From JAJZQZ01 sp963790415 (lineage in GTDB: Bacteria > Actinomycetota > Thermoleophilia > RBG-16-64-13): 64,000 bases of DNA. The DNA lies in the NCBI GenBank assembly GCA_963790415.1, contig CAWBOK010000003.1:496001-560000 (forward strand), written 5' to 3'. This document shows, one piece after another, positions 6,411-15,486 of the stretch; position 1 is the stretch's first letter; each line of letters opens with the position of its first letter. The notes below the pieces were generated by a model, which saw only the letters and a program-made list of their open reading frames with translations, did not search any database and was not told the DNA's origin. The position numbers and the translations under genes are program-made.

Positions 6411-7817
6411 CTACCCCGGGCCGGCCACCCGCGCGGGAGCAGCCGCCCGCGTGTACTCGATGAAACCCACCATGGCCTTCCAGGCTTTGCCGCTTTCCAC
6501 CGCCACCCGCGCCGCCTGCACGCCCTCGCCGATCGAGCCGGCACGGCCGGCGAGGTGGATCGCCGCCCCCGCGTTCAGCAGCACGACGTCCAGAGGCGCG
6601 CCCGGCTCGCCCGCGAGGATCCGCTTCGTGATGTCGGCGTTCGTGAGCGGGTCTCCACCGGCCAGGTCCTTGAGCGGCCAGCGAGGCAGACCGAAGTCCT
6701 CAGGGGAGACGGTAGTCGGGGAACCCACGACGCCATCCCGCAGCTCGACCAGCGTGGTGGGTCCAGAGATCGAGATCTCGTCCAGGCCCTCCTCGCCGTG
6801 GGCCAGGATGGCGTGCTCGGAGCCCAGCCGGCGCAGTGCCTCGGCCAACGTCGTCAGGTAGCGCGCGTCGCTCACGCCCGTGAGCTGCCGTTTGACGCCC
6901 GCCGGATTGAGGATGGGGGCGATGAAGTTGAACACCGTGCGCATGTTGAGGGTGCGCCGCATGGGCACCATGTGACGGATCGGCCGGTAGTGCAGAGGGG
7001 CGAACATGAAGCCCATGCCCACCTCGCGCACGCACTGCGCCACCTCCGCCGGCGGGAGATCGATGCGGGCCCCCAATGCCTGGAGCAGGTCGGCCGACCC
7101 GGCGTGCGACGTCTGTCCGCGACTGCCGTGTTTGGCGATGCGCACGTCGGCGCCCGCCGCGACGAAGGCCGCCGTGGTGGAGATGTTGAAGGTGGCGAGC
7201 CGGTCGCCGCCGGTGCTGACGATGTCCACCAGGGGTTCGTCGCCGGGGATGTGCACCGGGGTGGCATAGGTGCGCATGGTGCGGGCGAAGCCGTAGATCT
7301 CCTCCCCCGTCTCGCCCTTGGTGCGCAGGCCCATCAGGAACGCCCCCGCCTGCACGTCGCTGACCTGGCCGTCGACTATCAACTCGAGCACGCGGGAGGC
7401 CAGATCGGCGTCCAGGTTCCTGCGCGCCGCCAACTGGTCGAGTACGCGCGACACGAGGGGCACGGCGATCGCGTCCAGTGACTTCGCCCGGCTCACCATG
7501 AGGTCGTACACCAGATCGACGAGTTCGGGGTGGTCGACGATGGCCCGCTCGATCTGGTGCCGACGGTATTCCAGGAAGTATTCCGGGGTCACGCCGAGTA
7601 TCTCCGCCATGGCCTGGATGGCGTCGGGCTTGAGCGTCCGCTCGCCGGATATCTGCTTGCGCAGGGTCTCGTATTCCCAACCGTCGACCCGGCTGAAGAA
7701 CTGCCGCAGGTTCACCCGCGCCTGGGGATCGCCCTGTTCCTGACGCAGAAGGTCGGCCAGCGCTTCGGCGAAGCGCTTCTGGGTGTAATCAAGCCGTTGA
7801 TAGGGGGAATCGATCAC
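6411..7817 (-). CDS. trpD: HTH domain fused to anthranilate phosphoribosyltransferase-like enzyme
   Basis: This 468-residue protein has two parts. Residues 1-90 form an XRE-type helix-turn-helix ('YETLRKQISGERTLKPDAIQ', then 'AMAEILGVTPEYF'). Residues about 120-460 are a TrpD-type phosphoribosyltransferase: 'VDIVSTGGDRLATFNISTTA' binds PRPP, 'KHGSRGQTSHAGSADLL' follows, and the domain runs to 'GSIGEGVQAARVAVESG'. TrpD normally joins anthranilate to PRPP. No other trp gene is near and the gene faces a catabolic operon, so a ligand-sensing regulator or salvage enzyme is as likely as tryptophan synthesis. The GTG start has no clear ribosome site and lies only 15 bases from the operator, which suggests a very short or leaderless transcript. 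Confidence 0.82.
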   Translation of the reverse strand: MIDSPYQRLDYTQKRFAEALADLLRQEQGDPQARVNLRQFFSRVDGWEYETLRKQISGERTLKPDAIQAMAEILGVTPEYFLEYRRHQIERAIVDHPELVDLVYDLMVSRAKSLDAIAVPLVSRVLDQLAARRNLDADLASRVLELIVDGQVSDVQAGAFLMGLRTKGETGEEIYGFARTMRTYATPVHIPGDEPLVDIVSTGGDRLATFNISTTAAFVAAGADVRIAKHGSRGQTSHAGSADLLQALGARIDLPPAEVAQCVREVGMGFMFAPLHYRPIRHMVPMRRTLNMRTVFNFIAPILNPAGVKRQLTGVSDARYLTTLAEALRRLGSEHAILAHGEEGLDEISISGPTTLVELRDGVVGSPTTVSPEDFGLPRWPLKDLAGGDPLTNADITKRILAGEPGAPLDVVLLNAGAAIHLAGRAGSIGEGVQAARVAVESGKAWKAMVGFIEYTRAAAPARVAGPG

Positions 7818-7832
7818 GTTGTCGCCGAAGAT

Positions 7833-7858
7833 ACTACATCGGTGTAGTAATCACTACA
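7833..7858. promoter_or_regulatory. Triple half-site operator between trpD fusion and hydantoinase operon
   Basis: Three half-sites alternate in orientation at exact 10-base steps: ACTACA (7833-7838), TGTAGT (7843-7848) and ACTACA (7853-7858), with 4-base spacers TCGG and AATC. Any two neighbours form a perfect 6-4-6 inverted repeat. One-turn spacing puts all sites on one face of the helix. The cluster ends seven bases before the -35 of the plus-strand operon and covers the minus-strand promoter region of the HTH-TrpD gene, whose HTH domain is the natural candidate to bind it. Confidence 0.8.
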
Positions 7859-7864
7859 GGCATG

Positions 7865-7893
7865 TTGACACCTCCGCGGGTCGGCCGTAGGGT
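7865..7893 (+). promoter_or_regulatory. Promoter of the hydantoinase-oxidoreductase operon
   Basis: A perfect -35 TTGACA (7865-7870), a 17-base spacer and -10 TAGGGT (7888-7893) lie about 70 bases before the first ATG. The -10 keeps the T-A and final T typical of high-GC organisms. The triple operator lies just upstream of the -35, a position that suits either activation or repression by occlusion. Confidence 0.65.
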
Positions 7894-7961
7894 GAGTTCA
7901 CGCCGCGATTCCTGGGGGACGGCGGGCGCTGCGCCGGATCTCGACGAAAGGGAGTGGATCG

Positions 7962-9319
7962 ATGCTGGACCTCAAGATCATCAACGGGACCCTGGTGATC
8001 CCCGGCACCGGCAAGGTGCGGGCGGGAGTAGGCGTCAAGGACGGGAAGATCGTGGCCATCGACGCCGAGGACAAGCTCGGTGACGCCACGCGCACCGTCG
8101 ACGCGGCCGGCAAGTACGTCATCCCCGGCGTCATCGACCCTCACGTGCACCTGGGCATCTTCACCGGCGACTTCGGCTCCGAGTGCGAGATCGAGACCCG
8201 GGCGGCCCTCGCCGGCGGGGTCACCACCATCGGCGTGTTCATGGGCGGCGGCGAATCGTACCTGCCCGGGCTTCCCGGCCTCATCGACACGGTGAACGCG
8301 AGGTCGTCCACCGACCTCTTCTTCCACCTGAGCATGTTCACCCCGGACCAGCTGGCAGAGATACCCGCAGTACATCGACGAGTTCGGCGTCACCTCCTTC
8401 AAGTTCTACATGTGCGGCGTCACCGGCGTGTTCCCGAACGTGGAGGACGACTTCATCAAACAGGGTCTGCAGAAGCTGGTCGCCCTGGGTGGCCATCTCA
8501 CCGGCTGCGTGCACTGCGAGAACCAGGACATGTTCAACGCCGACTTCGCCAAGGTGGCCGAGGCGACGCCCGACGGCGGGCTGTGCGAGTGGGCCGGGTG
8601 TGGGCACGGCGGAGTCGGAGGAGGACGCGGTGATCCGGGCCTGCCGCTTGGCGACCGACACCGGGGCCCGCTTCTACCTGGTGCACCAGTCGTCGGCCAA
8701 GGGTGTCGCCGCGGCCAAGGCGAACCGGCCGGCCACGGTGTTCGTGGAGACCACGTCGCCCTACCTCTCGCTGGACAAGGACGATGCCATGCGGACTGCT
8801 GGCCAAGATGCTGCCGCCGATCAAGGACGCGAGCGACCGCGAGGCCCTGTGGGAGGCCGTCAAGGACGGCACCATCAACACCATCGGCACCGACAACGTC
8901 TCGCTGAACCGAGAGATCAAGGGCGCCGAGAAGGGCATGCTCGAACGCGATGCCCGGCTACGCGGTGCTGCAGACCCACCTCCCGGTGCTGCTGCACGAG
9001 GGCGTCAACAAGCGCGGCGTGGCGCTCGAGACGCATCGTCGAGGTCACCAGCAAGAACCCCGCGGAGATCTACGGGGTGTACCCGCAGAAGGGCACCATC
9101 GCGGTGGGCTCCGACGCCGACCTGGTCGTGGTCGACCTGGACAAAGAGCAGGTGGTCGACGCGAGCAAGATCTACTCGTTCTCCGACTTCTCCCTGTACG
9201 AGGGCCGCACCCTGAAGGGCTGGCCGGTGATGACCATCAAGGGCGGCCAGGTGGCGTGGAGGACGGCAAGGTCGCTGTCGGAGCCCGGCATCGGCAGTTT
9301 CATCCGCCGCACCAAGTAG
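7962..9319 (+). CDS. Dihydropyrimidinase/hydantoinase-type cyclic amidohydrolase (frameshifted)
   Basis: About 451 residues once the shifts are joined. It opens rings at cyclic amide bonds (hydantoins, dihydropyrimidines and relatives). Metal ligands: 'VIDPHVHLG' (H-x-H), 'SFKFYMCG' with the lysine that is carboxylated, 'GCVHCENQ', and 'FYLVHQSSAKG'; 'INTIGTDNVSLNREIKG' has the catalytic Asp, and 'GSDADLVVVD' ends the barrel. Extra single bases break the frame near 8363, 8597, 8795, 8949 and 9031; each time the family sequence continues in the next frame. The end near 9257-9282 probably holds a compensating pair. RBS AAAGGGAG precedes ATG 7962. First gene of the operon. Confidence 0.85.
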
Positions 9320-9394
9320 CCAACGCGACGCACGCATGCGGGGCGCGGTCCCATGGGTGGCCGGCCCGGGTGCCTGCAGGAGGGAACCAGTCCA

Positions 9395-10000
9395 GTGCTG
9401 CAACTCACGGATCCAGGGTCGAGGCGGCCAGGGCGCCCAGATGGCCGGCGAGGTCCTGGCGACCGCCTATCTTCGCGAAGGGAAGTACGTGCAGGCCTAC
9501 TCCACGTACGGCGGAGCCCGCCGGGGCACTCCGGTCGCGACCTTCATCCGGGTGGACGACAGATCCCATCCGGGAGCGCTGCGATATCGAAGAGCCCGAC
9601 GCGATCGTGTGCTTCGACCCCTCGCTGCTGAGCCCGGCACTGCTGAGCGGGATCGGACCCGCAGACGGTCATGCTGATCAACTCCACCCGCCCTCCGGAG
9701 GCCTTCGCCGACATGGGTGACTTCCGCTTCGCCACACTGGACGCCCTCGCGGTGGCCCAGAAGAACGAGCTCGGCCGGTATCGTGAACTCGGCCATTCTC
9801 GGAGCCTTCGCCCGGGTGATGGGCTCGCCCGATCTCGAGGTGTTGGCGCATGTGGTGCGGGAGGTCTCGCCGGCCAAGTCGGAGGAGAACGTGCAGGCGT
9901 GCGTGACGGCTACAGGTTGGTCCGCATCAAGGGAGAGGACGCCATCACGGGAGCCGACGCCGCGAGGGCAACGGGCGCGGCGGCGGGAGCGGCCGTGTGA
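9395..10000 (+). CDS. 2-oxoacid:ferredoxin oxidoreductase, gamma subunit (frameshifted)
   Basis: About 200 residues after joining. The start 'LQLRIQGRGGQGAQMAGEVL' and 'YSTYGGARRGTPVATFIRVD' are the classic gamma-subunit motifs, which help bind the CoA or TPP end of the complex; the 'SPAKSEENVQAC' stretch near the C-terminus also fits. The start GTG 9395 has an AGGAGGG site 10 bases before it. Frame breaks: extra bases near 9407, 9561, 9659 and 9777, and a missing base near 9904. The stop overlaps the next GTG by four bases (GTGA). Which 2-oxoacid is used cannot be told. Confidence 0.85.
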
Positions 10001-11692
10001 ACACGACACCCAAGGAGATCCCCACCGCCTGGACCACCGGGTACACCGACGTCTTCAACACCGGCACCTGGCGCGCGGCCACACCGGTGCACGAGTGGCG
10101 GCCGTCGCCGTGTCACGTGGATCTGTCCCATCGACAACGCCATCCCCCAGTGGATCAAACTGATCGGCGAAGGCGCCCACGAGGAGGCGTGGCTGTCGCT
10201 GGTCGAGACGAACCCCTTCCCGGCCGTCACCGGCCGGGTGTGCCACCACCCCTGTGAGGGCGACTGCAATCGGGCCATCCTCGAAGGCGCCGGTGGGCAT
10301 CAACGGTCTGGAGCACTTCCTGGGCGACCAGGCCCTGCAGCAGGGCTGGGCGCTGCCCGCGGCCGGCAAGCCGCTGGGCAAGCGCGTGGCCGTGGTCGGG
10401 GGCGGGCCGGCCGGCCTCTCGTGCGCCTATCACCTGCGGCGGCTGGGCTACGACGTGACGGTGATCGAGGCCGCGGCCGAAACTGGGCGGTCTGCTGCGC
10501 TACGGCATCCCCGAGTACCGGCTCGCCGGCCGAGGTGGTCGAAGCGGAGATCCAGCGGATCGTGGATCTGGGTGTGCACGTGCTCACCGACACGCCGGTG
10601 GACGACGCGGCAAGCCTTCGACCGACTACGCCACGAGTACGACGCCGTCGTTCATGGCCGTCGGCGCCCAGCGCGCCAAGCGGCTGACGCATCTGGACGA
10701 GGCCGGGGGCGCGGCGCGCGTGCTCGACGGCCTGGACTATCTGCGCCGGGTCGGCGACGGCGAGGACCTGGCGCTCGGGCGAGCGTGTGGTGGTCATCGG
10801 CGGCGGCAGCGCGGCCATAGACGTGGCCCGCACCGCGCGGCGTCAGGGCAAACAGGTGACCGTCATGTCGCTGGAGACCCGTGACGTCATGCCGGCGCAG
10901 CCAGAGGAAGTGAGCGAGGCCCTGGAGGAGGGCGTGCGGTTGGTCGACGGGGCCAGGTGGCCTCCGGCGCCACGCTGACCCTGGAGTGCCTCACTCTGGA
11001 GTGCCAGCTGGTCACTCTGGACGCCGAGGCGCCCCCGGGCGTGCTTCCGCCCATTGCCTATCGAGGGCAGCGACTTCCTGCTCGAAGCCGACGCGGTCAT
11101 CATGGCCATCGGCCAGGATCCCGACCTCGCGGCCTTCGGACCGGCTCGTCCAGACCGAGCAGGCCGTGCTGCAGGTGGACCGTGCCACTCTGGCCACCAG
11201 CCTGGACGGCGTGTTCGCCGGCGGCGACGCGGCCACCATGTCGCGCTACGTATCTGTGGCCGTCGGAGAAGGCAGGCGCGCCGCCTGGGGCATCGCCGCA
11301 TATCTGGAGCACCCGGACGCGCAGCCGCTTCCCCAACTCGACCTCGTCGCAGGCAGTGGCGGCGGAGTGACGTCAACACCTACTACTTCCCGCCGGCGGA
11401 GCGCACCGAGAAGGAGCGCGACCGCGCGCCGAGCGGCGCCTGGACGACTTTCGAGAGGTCGCCCGGGCCTACACCGACGCGCAGGCGGCGTCGGAGGCCG
11501 CGCGCTGCATGAGTTGCGGCCCTGCATCGAGTGCGACAACTGCTTCGTGTTCTGTCCCGGACATGGCGATCAAGAAAGACGACCTGCTCGATGAGCACTA
11601 CGCCATCCTGGACCAATACTGCAAGGGGTGCGGTCTCTGCGTGGCTGGAGTGTCCCCGGGGCGCCGTCCACCTCGAGCAGGTGACGCGATGA
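9997..11692 (+). CDS. GltD-like flavoprotein fused to PorD ferredoxin subunit (frameshifted)
   Basis: About 562 residues after joining. The N-terminus has the Cys cluster of glutamate synthase small subunits ('VCHHPCEGDCNRA' region). 'VAVVGGGPAGLSCAYHLRRL' is the FAD fold, 'VVVIGGGSAAIDVARTARRQ' the NAD(P) fold, and 'LDGVFAGGDAATM' closes the FAD site. The last 90 residues carry two [4Fe-4S] motifs ('CIECDNCFVFCPD' and 'CKGCGLCVAECP'), the delta subunit of 2-oxoacid oxidoreductases. The fusion would let the complex exchange electrons with NAD(P)H as well as ferredoxin. It has about fifteen single-base breaks, the densest in the window. The stop overlaps the next ATG (ATGA). Confidence 0.82.
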
Positions 11693-12875
11693 GCGACCAC
11701 GGCGGGCGATCCGGACTCGCGGATGGCACGCGGATGCTCTTGACGGGAAACCACGCCGTCTCGTACGGGGCGATGCTGTCGCGGCCCGAGTTGGTGCCGA
11801 TCTACCCCATCACCCCTCAGACGCCCATCGCGGAGAAGATCACCGAACTGCAGCTCTCCGGGCGAGTTCGACGTGGACATCATGACCGCGGAGTCGGAGC
11901 ACTCGGCCATGTCGGCGTGCATCACGGCGTCGTCTGACGGGCGTGCGGGTCTTCACGGCCACGGCGTCGCAGGGCCTGCTGCTCATGCACGAGATGCTGC
12001 ACTACGCCTCCGGCGCCCGCGCGCCCATCGTGATGGCCGAGCGTCAACCGCACCCTCGGCTCGCCCTGGGGGTTCTGGCCCGACCAGACCGACAGCCTGT
12101 CCCAGCGGGACACCTCCTGGATCCAGTTCTACTGCGAGACACGGGCAGGAGTCGCTCGACACGGTGATCCAGGCGTTCCGGGTGGCCGAGGAGGTGCTGC
12201 TTCCGGCCATGGTCATCCACGAGGCTTTCTACGTCTCGCACGCCCTGGAACCGGTGATCGTGCCCACCCAGGAACGGGTGGACGAGTATCTGCCGCCGTT
12301 CAACCCGATCCACCGGCTCGACACGCAACTGGGCGAGTCCTGGGGCAACGTGGTCAACCAGGACATGTTCTACCGGCATCGCAAGGCGCTGACCGAGTCC
12401 ATGTCCTTGGTGTCCCCAGGCGGCCATCGACGCCGACGCCGACTACGAGCGCATGTTCGGCCGTGGCTACGGCATCCTTGAGCGCTACCGCATGGACGAC
12501 GCCGACATGGCCATCGTCGGCTTCGGCTCGATGTGCGGCACCGCCCGGGTGGCCGTCGACGCCCTGCGCGACGCGGGTCACGCGGTGGGTCTTCTCAAGA
12601 TCAAGCTGTTCAACCCGTTCCCCATCGAGCACGTGCGGCAGGCGGTCGCCGGGGTGCCCAAGCTGGTGGTCATCGAGCGCAACGTCTCGCCGGGCATCGG
12701 CGGCGTGCTGGCTCAGACGCTGAAGTCGGCGTTGTACGGCATGGCCGATCCACCCGCGGTGCACGGCTATCTGGCCGGTGTGGGCGGCGTGAACGTGTCG
12801 GCCCGCACGATCGGGGAGATGGTCACGAAGGCCATGGCCGATGAGCCGGTGGCGGAATCGGTCTGGCAGAGGTGA
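11689..12875 (+). CDS. 2-oxoacid:ferredoxin oxidoreductase, alpha subunit (frameshifted)
   Basis: 393 residues after five +1 breaks (about 11861, 11935, 12053, 12145 and 12417) are joined; the corrected length is an exact multiple of three. '[20 protein letters not shown]' and '[17 protein letters not shown]' are the alpha-subunit N-terminal motifs, '[20 protein letters not shown]' follows in the mid domain, and '[12 protein letters not shown]' lies in the C-terminal transketolase-like domain. It makes the TPP-dependent enzyme with the beta subunit that follows. Substrate class (pyruvate, oxoglutarate or branched) is undecided. Confidence 0.86.
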
Positions 12876-12880
12876 GCCCT

Positions 12881-13793
12881 ATGGAACAGTTGCACTACGA
12901 GATCGACGAATCCGACGTCTTCAGCTCCGGCCACAACGCCTGCCCGGGCTGCGGCGAAGCGCTGGCGGTGCGCTACGTGCTGAACACGATGGGCCCGAAC
13001 ACGATCGGAGTGGTCCCGCCGTCGTGCATCGCGATCATCTCCGGGCCTCAGCCGTACAGTTCGATGCGCATCCCGGTCTACCAGACCACCCTGGAAGCCA
13101 GCGCGGCGTCGGCGGCCGGGATCAAGCGGGCACTGCGGCGGCAGGGCAAGGACGACGTCAACGTGCTGGTCATGGCGGGCGACGGCGGCACCTACGACAT
13201 CGGTTTCCAGGCGCTGTCCGGCGCCGCCGAACGCAACGAGGACATGGTCTACGTGTGCCTGGACAACGAAGGCTACATGAACACCGGCGCGCAGAAGTCC
13301 GGCTCGACCCCCTATCTCGCCTACACCGCCTCCACTCCCGGCGGCAAGCCCAGCGAGCAAGAAGGACATCACCGAGATCATGGCCGCGCACCGCATCCCC
13401 TACGTGGCCACGGCCACCGTGGGCTATCCCGACGACCTGGCCCGCAAGGTGGCGAAGGCCCGCGACATGAAGGGCATGCGCTTCATCGTGGTGCTGACGC
13501 CGTGTCTGGCGGGCTGGGGCATTCCCGAGAACTCGGCGGTGCGGGTGTCGCGGCTCGCGGTGGAGACCGGGTTCTTCCCGCTCTACGAGGTCGAGGACGG
13601 GGAGCACTACACGATCAATCACGGCCATATCGGCCGACCCGTGCAGGAGTACCTGGAGATCCAGCGCCGCTACCGGCACCTGTCGCCCGAGCAGGTCGCC
13701 GAGATGCAGGCAGGTGTGGATCACAAGTGGGCGCTGCTGCAGGCCCGCTCCAAGCTGGAGTGCGAACCCCAGTTCGTGCCGCAGACCGGCTGA
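12881..13793 (+). CDS. 2-oxoacid:ferredoxin oxidoreductase, beta (TPP) subunit (one frameshift)
   Basis: 303 residues after joining one +1 break near 13361. 'GHNACPGCGEALAVRYVLN' carries the cluster cysteines, and 'VMAGDGGTYDIGFQALSGAA' is the TPP-Mg motif (GDG...N-type), followed by 'VCLDNEGYMNTGAQKSGSTP'. It catalyses oxidative decarboxylation of a 2-oxoacid to acyl-CoA with electrons to the iron-sulfur clusters. The start is ATG 12881 (GTG 12872 in frame is possible). It is the last gene of the operon, followed by a hairpin at 13832. Confidence 0.87.
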
Positions 13794-13831
13794 CCGGTCG
13801 GACAGGAATACCGGGAACGGCGGACCGCCCT

Positions 13832-13851
13832 CCGGCCGGTTTTTCGGCCGG
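13832..13851 (+). terminator. Hairpin after the oxidoreductase operon
   Basis: CCGGCC and GGCCGG pair around an 8-base T-rich loop (GGTTTTTC). There is no U-run after the stem, so it may act as a weak terminator or processing site between the oxidoreductase operon and the TetR gene. Confidence 0.45.
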
Positions 13852-13949
13852 GGGAAGCGAATGCCGGGGCGTGAGCGTATGCTATCCTGACCGGCATTAC
13901 AAACCATCGCCTGGTTGTTCTAGGGCGCCGTGCAGAGGGGCCACACGAG

Positions 13950-14558
13950 ATGGCGCGAGTCCGCAGCACCGAAGAGACCAGACGCCAGGAGATCGTCGAC
14001 TCGGCGCTCAGGCTCATCGTGAAGAACGGGTTTCACAGCACCACTCTCGATCAAGTGGCCGTGCAGGCCCGCGTGAGCAAAGGGCTGGTCTCCTACTACT
14101 TCCCTAAGAAGGATGAGCTTTTTCTCGCCGTCCTGCAGAAGATGATCGAGCGACTGCAGGCCGACTTGGAAGCCTGCTACAGGGCCAACGTCTCGGCGCG
14201 CGAGCGACTGCGGCTCAACTTCCTCAACTTGTTCGGGAACGGCACGCGCACCCGGCAGTACTACATCGTCCTCATCGATTTCCTGGGCCAGGCGGTGCGC
14301 GAGAAGAGCGTACAGAGCTACACGCAGGTGATCTACGACACCGTTCTCACCTACGTGGAGTGGACCATCACCGACGGCATCCGTGCCGGCGAGTTCCGCG
14401 ACGCCGACGCACACTCGATGGCCGCCATGCTCGTGGCCATGATGGAAGGTCTGGTCCTGCAGTGGATGTTCAGCCGCGACCTGGTGGATCTCGACGGCGC
14501 CTATGCCATGTGTGAGCGCTTCGCCGACGAGATGTTGGTGGGGATCCACACGGCATAG
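13950..14558 (+). CDS. TetR-family regulator 1
   Basis: 202 residues. 'RRQEIVDSALRLIVKNGF' and 'TTLDQVAVQARVSKGLVSYY' form the N-terminal DNA-binding domain of TetR proteins; the rest is the ligand-binding all-helical domain, similar to TetR_C_6-type (BetI-like) proteins. It is clearly a paralogue of the TetR at 21457 along its whole length. An imperfect AACCA-N5-TGGTT repeat (13902-13916) upstream could be its operator. It sits between the oxidoreductase operon and the xdhC-mod genes, either of which it may control. Confidence 0.85.
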   Translation: MARVRSTEETRRQEIVDSALRLIVKNGFHSTTLDQVAVQARVSKGLVSYYFPKKDELFLAVLQKMIERLQADLEACYRANVSARERLRLNFLNLFGNGTRTRQYYIVLIDFLGQAVREKSVQSYTQVIYDTVLTYVEWTITDGIRAGEFRDADAHSMAAMLVAMMEGLVLQWMFSRDLVDLDGAYAMCERFADEMLVGIHTA

Positions 14559-14613
14559 GGGGCTGCTTTAGCGTTATACTGGTGCGAATACAAGCCTCTG
14601 AGCTGGGAGCACC

Positions 14614-15486
14614 ATGGAATCGCGAGAGCTCTACCGTGAGATGGCCGCGCTTGCCGAGCAGGGCACCCCGTTCGTCGTCGCCACGATCGTGGAGTCGCTG
14701 GGCTCCACGCCGCGCAAGACGGGGGCCAAGATGATCGTCCTGGCCGACGGCCGCACCATCGACACCGTGGGCGGAGGGAAGATCGAGGCTGAGGTCACCC
14801 GGGACGCGGTCGATGCGTTGAAGCGCGGCGTATCGAGGGTGGTCGAATACCAGCTACGGCTCACGGGGGAGCATGCTCTCGGCATGGCGTGCGGCGGCGA
14901 GGCCAGGGTGTTCCTCGATGTCCATGCTCCCGATCGGACGTTGGTGATCGCCGGGGCGGGCCATATCAGCCAGAAACTCTGCCCCATGGCCAAGTTGCTC
15001 GACTTCCGCGTGGTGGTGGTCGACCAGCGCCCCGAGTTCGCGAACGCTGAACGCTTCCCGCTGGCCGACGAGGTCATCGTGGGCTCGCCTGCCGAGATCG
15101 CGTCGCTGGTGCGTCTTGACGACCGCACGCATGTGGTGATCGTTACCCACGGCCACCTGTTCGACAAGGATGCGCTGCGTGCCGTAGCCACTTCTCCCGC
15201 CGCGTATGTCGGCATGATCGGGAGTCGGAGCAAGGTGGCCACCGTCATGGGCGATCTGCAGGAAGAGGGTGTGTCGGCCGAGGCGCTGGCCCGGGTGCAC
15301 GCGCCCATCGGCATCGACCTGGGCGGACAGACCCCGGGCGAGATCGCGGTGAGCATCCTCTCTCAGATCGTCGCCGGGTGGCACGACAGACGCGTGACCG
15401 TTGAAACGGAGGAGGCGGCTCCCGCGGCCGATGGGCCTGCTGAGGCCGGCGTCGCGGCCGCGGCCGAGGGGCGCGATGCCGGCTAG
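14614..15486 (+). CDS. xdhC: XdhC-family molybdenum hydroxylase maturation factor
   Basis: 290 residues. The N-terminal XdhC/CoxI domain has 'FVVATIVESLGSTPRKTGAK' and 'GGGKIEAEVTRDA'. The Rossmann domain has 'DRTLVIAGAGHISQKLCPMA' and 'VVVDQRPEFANAERFP', and ends with 'PIGIDLGGQTPGEIAVSI'. XdhC proteins bind molybdenum cofactor, help sulfurate it and insert it into xanthine dehydrogenase-type enzymes. The likely client is the three-subunit hydroxylase at 35.5-39.5 kb. It overlaps yqeB by 11 bases. The last 30 residues are Ala/Glu-rich and low complexity. Confidence 0.9.
   Translation: MESRELYREMAALAEQGTPFVVATIVESLGSTPRKTGAKMIVLADGRTIDTVGGGKIEAEVTRDAVDALKRGVSRVVEYQLRLTGEHALGMACGGEARVFLDVHAPDRTLVIAGAGHISQKLCPMAKLLDFRVVVVDQRPEFANAERFPLADEVIVGSPAEIASLVRLDDRTHVVIVTHGHLFDKDALRAVATSPAAYVGMIGSRSKVATVMGDLQEEGVSAEALARVHAPIGIDLGGQTPGEIAVSILSQIVAGWHDRRVTVETEEAAPAADGPAEAGVAAAAEGRDAG

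Noticed and set aside
6411..7817. Thymidine phosphorylase as the identity of the TrpD-like part
   Set aside because: The 'STGGDRLATFNISTTAAFVA' and 'KHGSRGQTSHAGSADLL' segments follow the TrpD pattern more closely, and the thymidine phosphorylase C-terminal domain is missing.
7962..13793. Programmed frameshifting or true pseudogenes in the oxidoreductase operon
   Set aside because: There are too many breaks, no slippery-site pattern, and fully conserved active-site motifs on both sides of each; sequence error is simpler.
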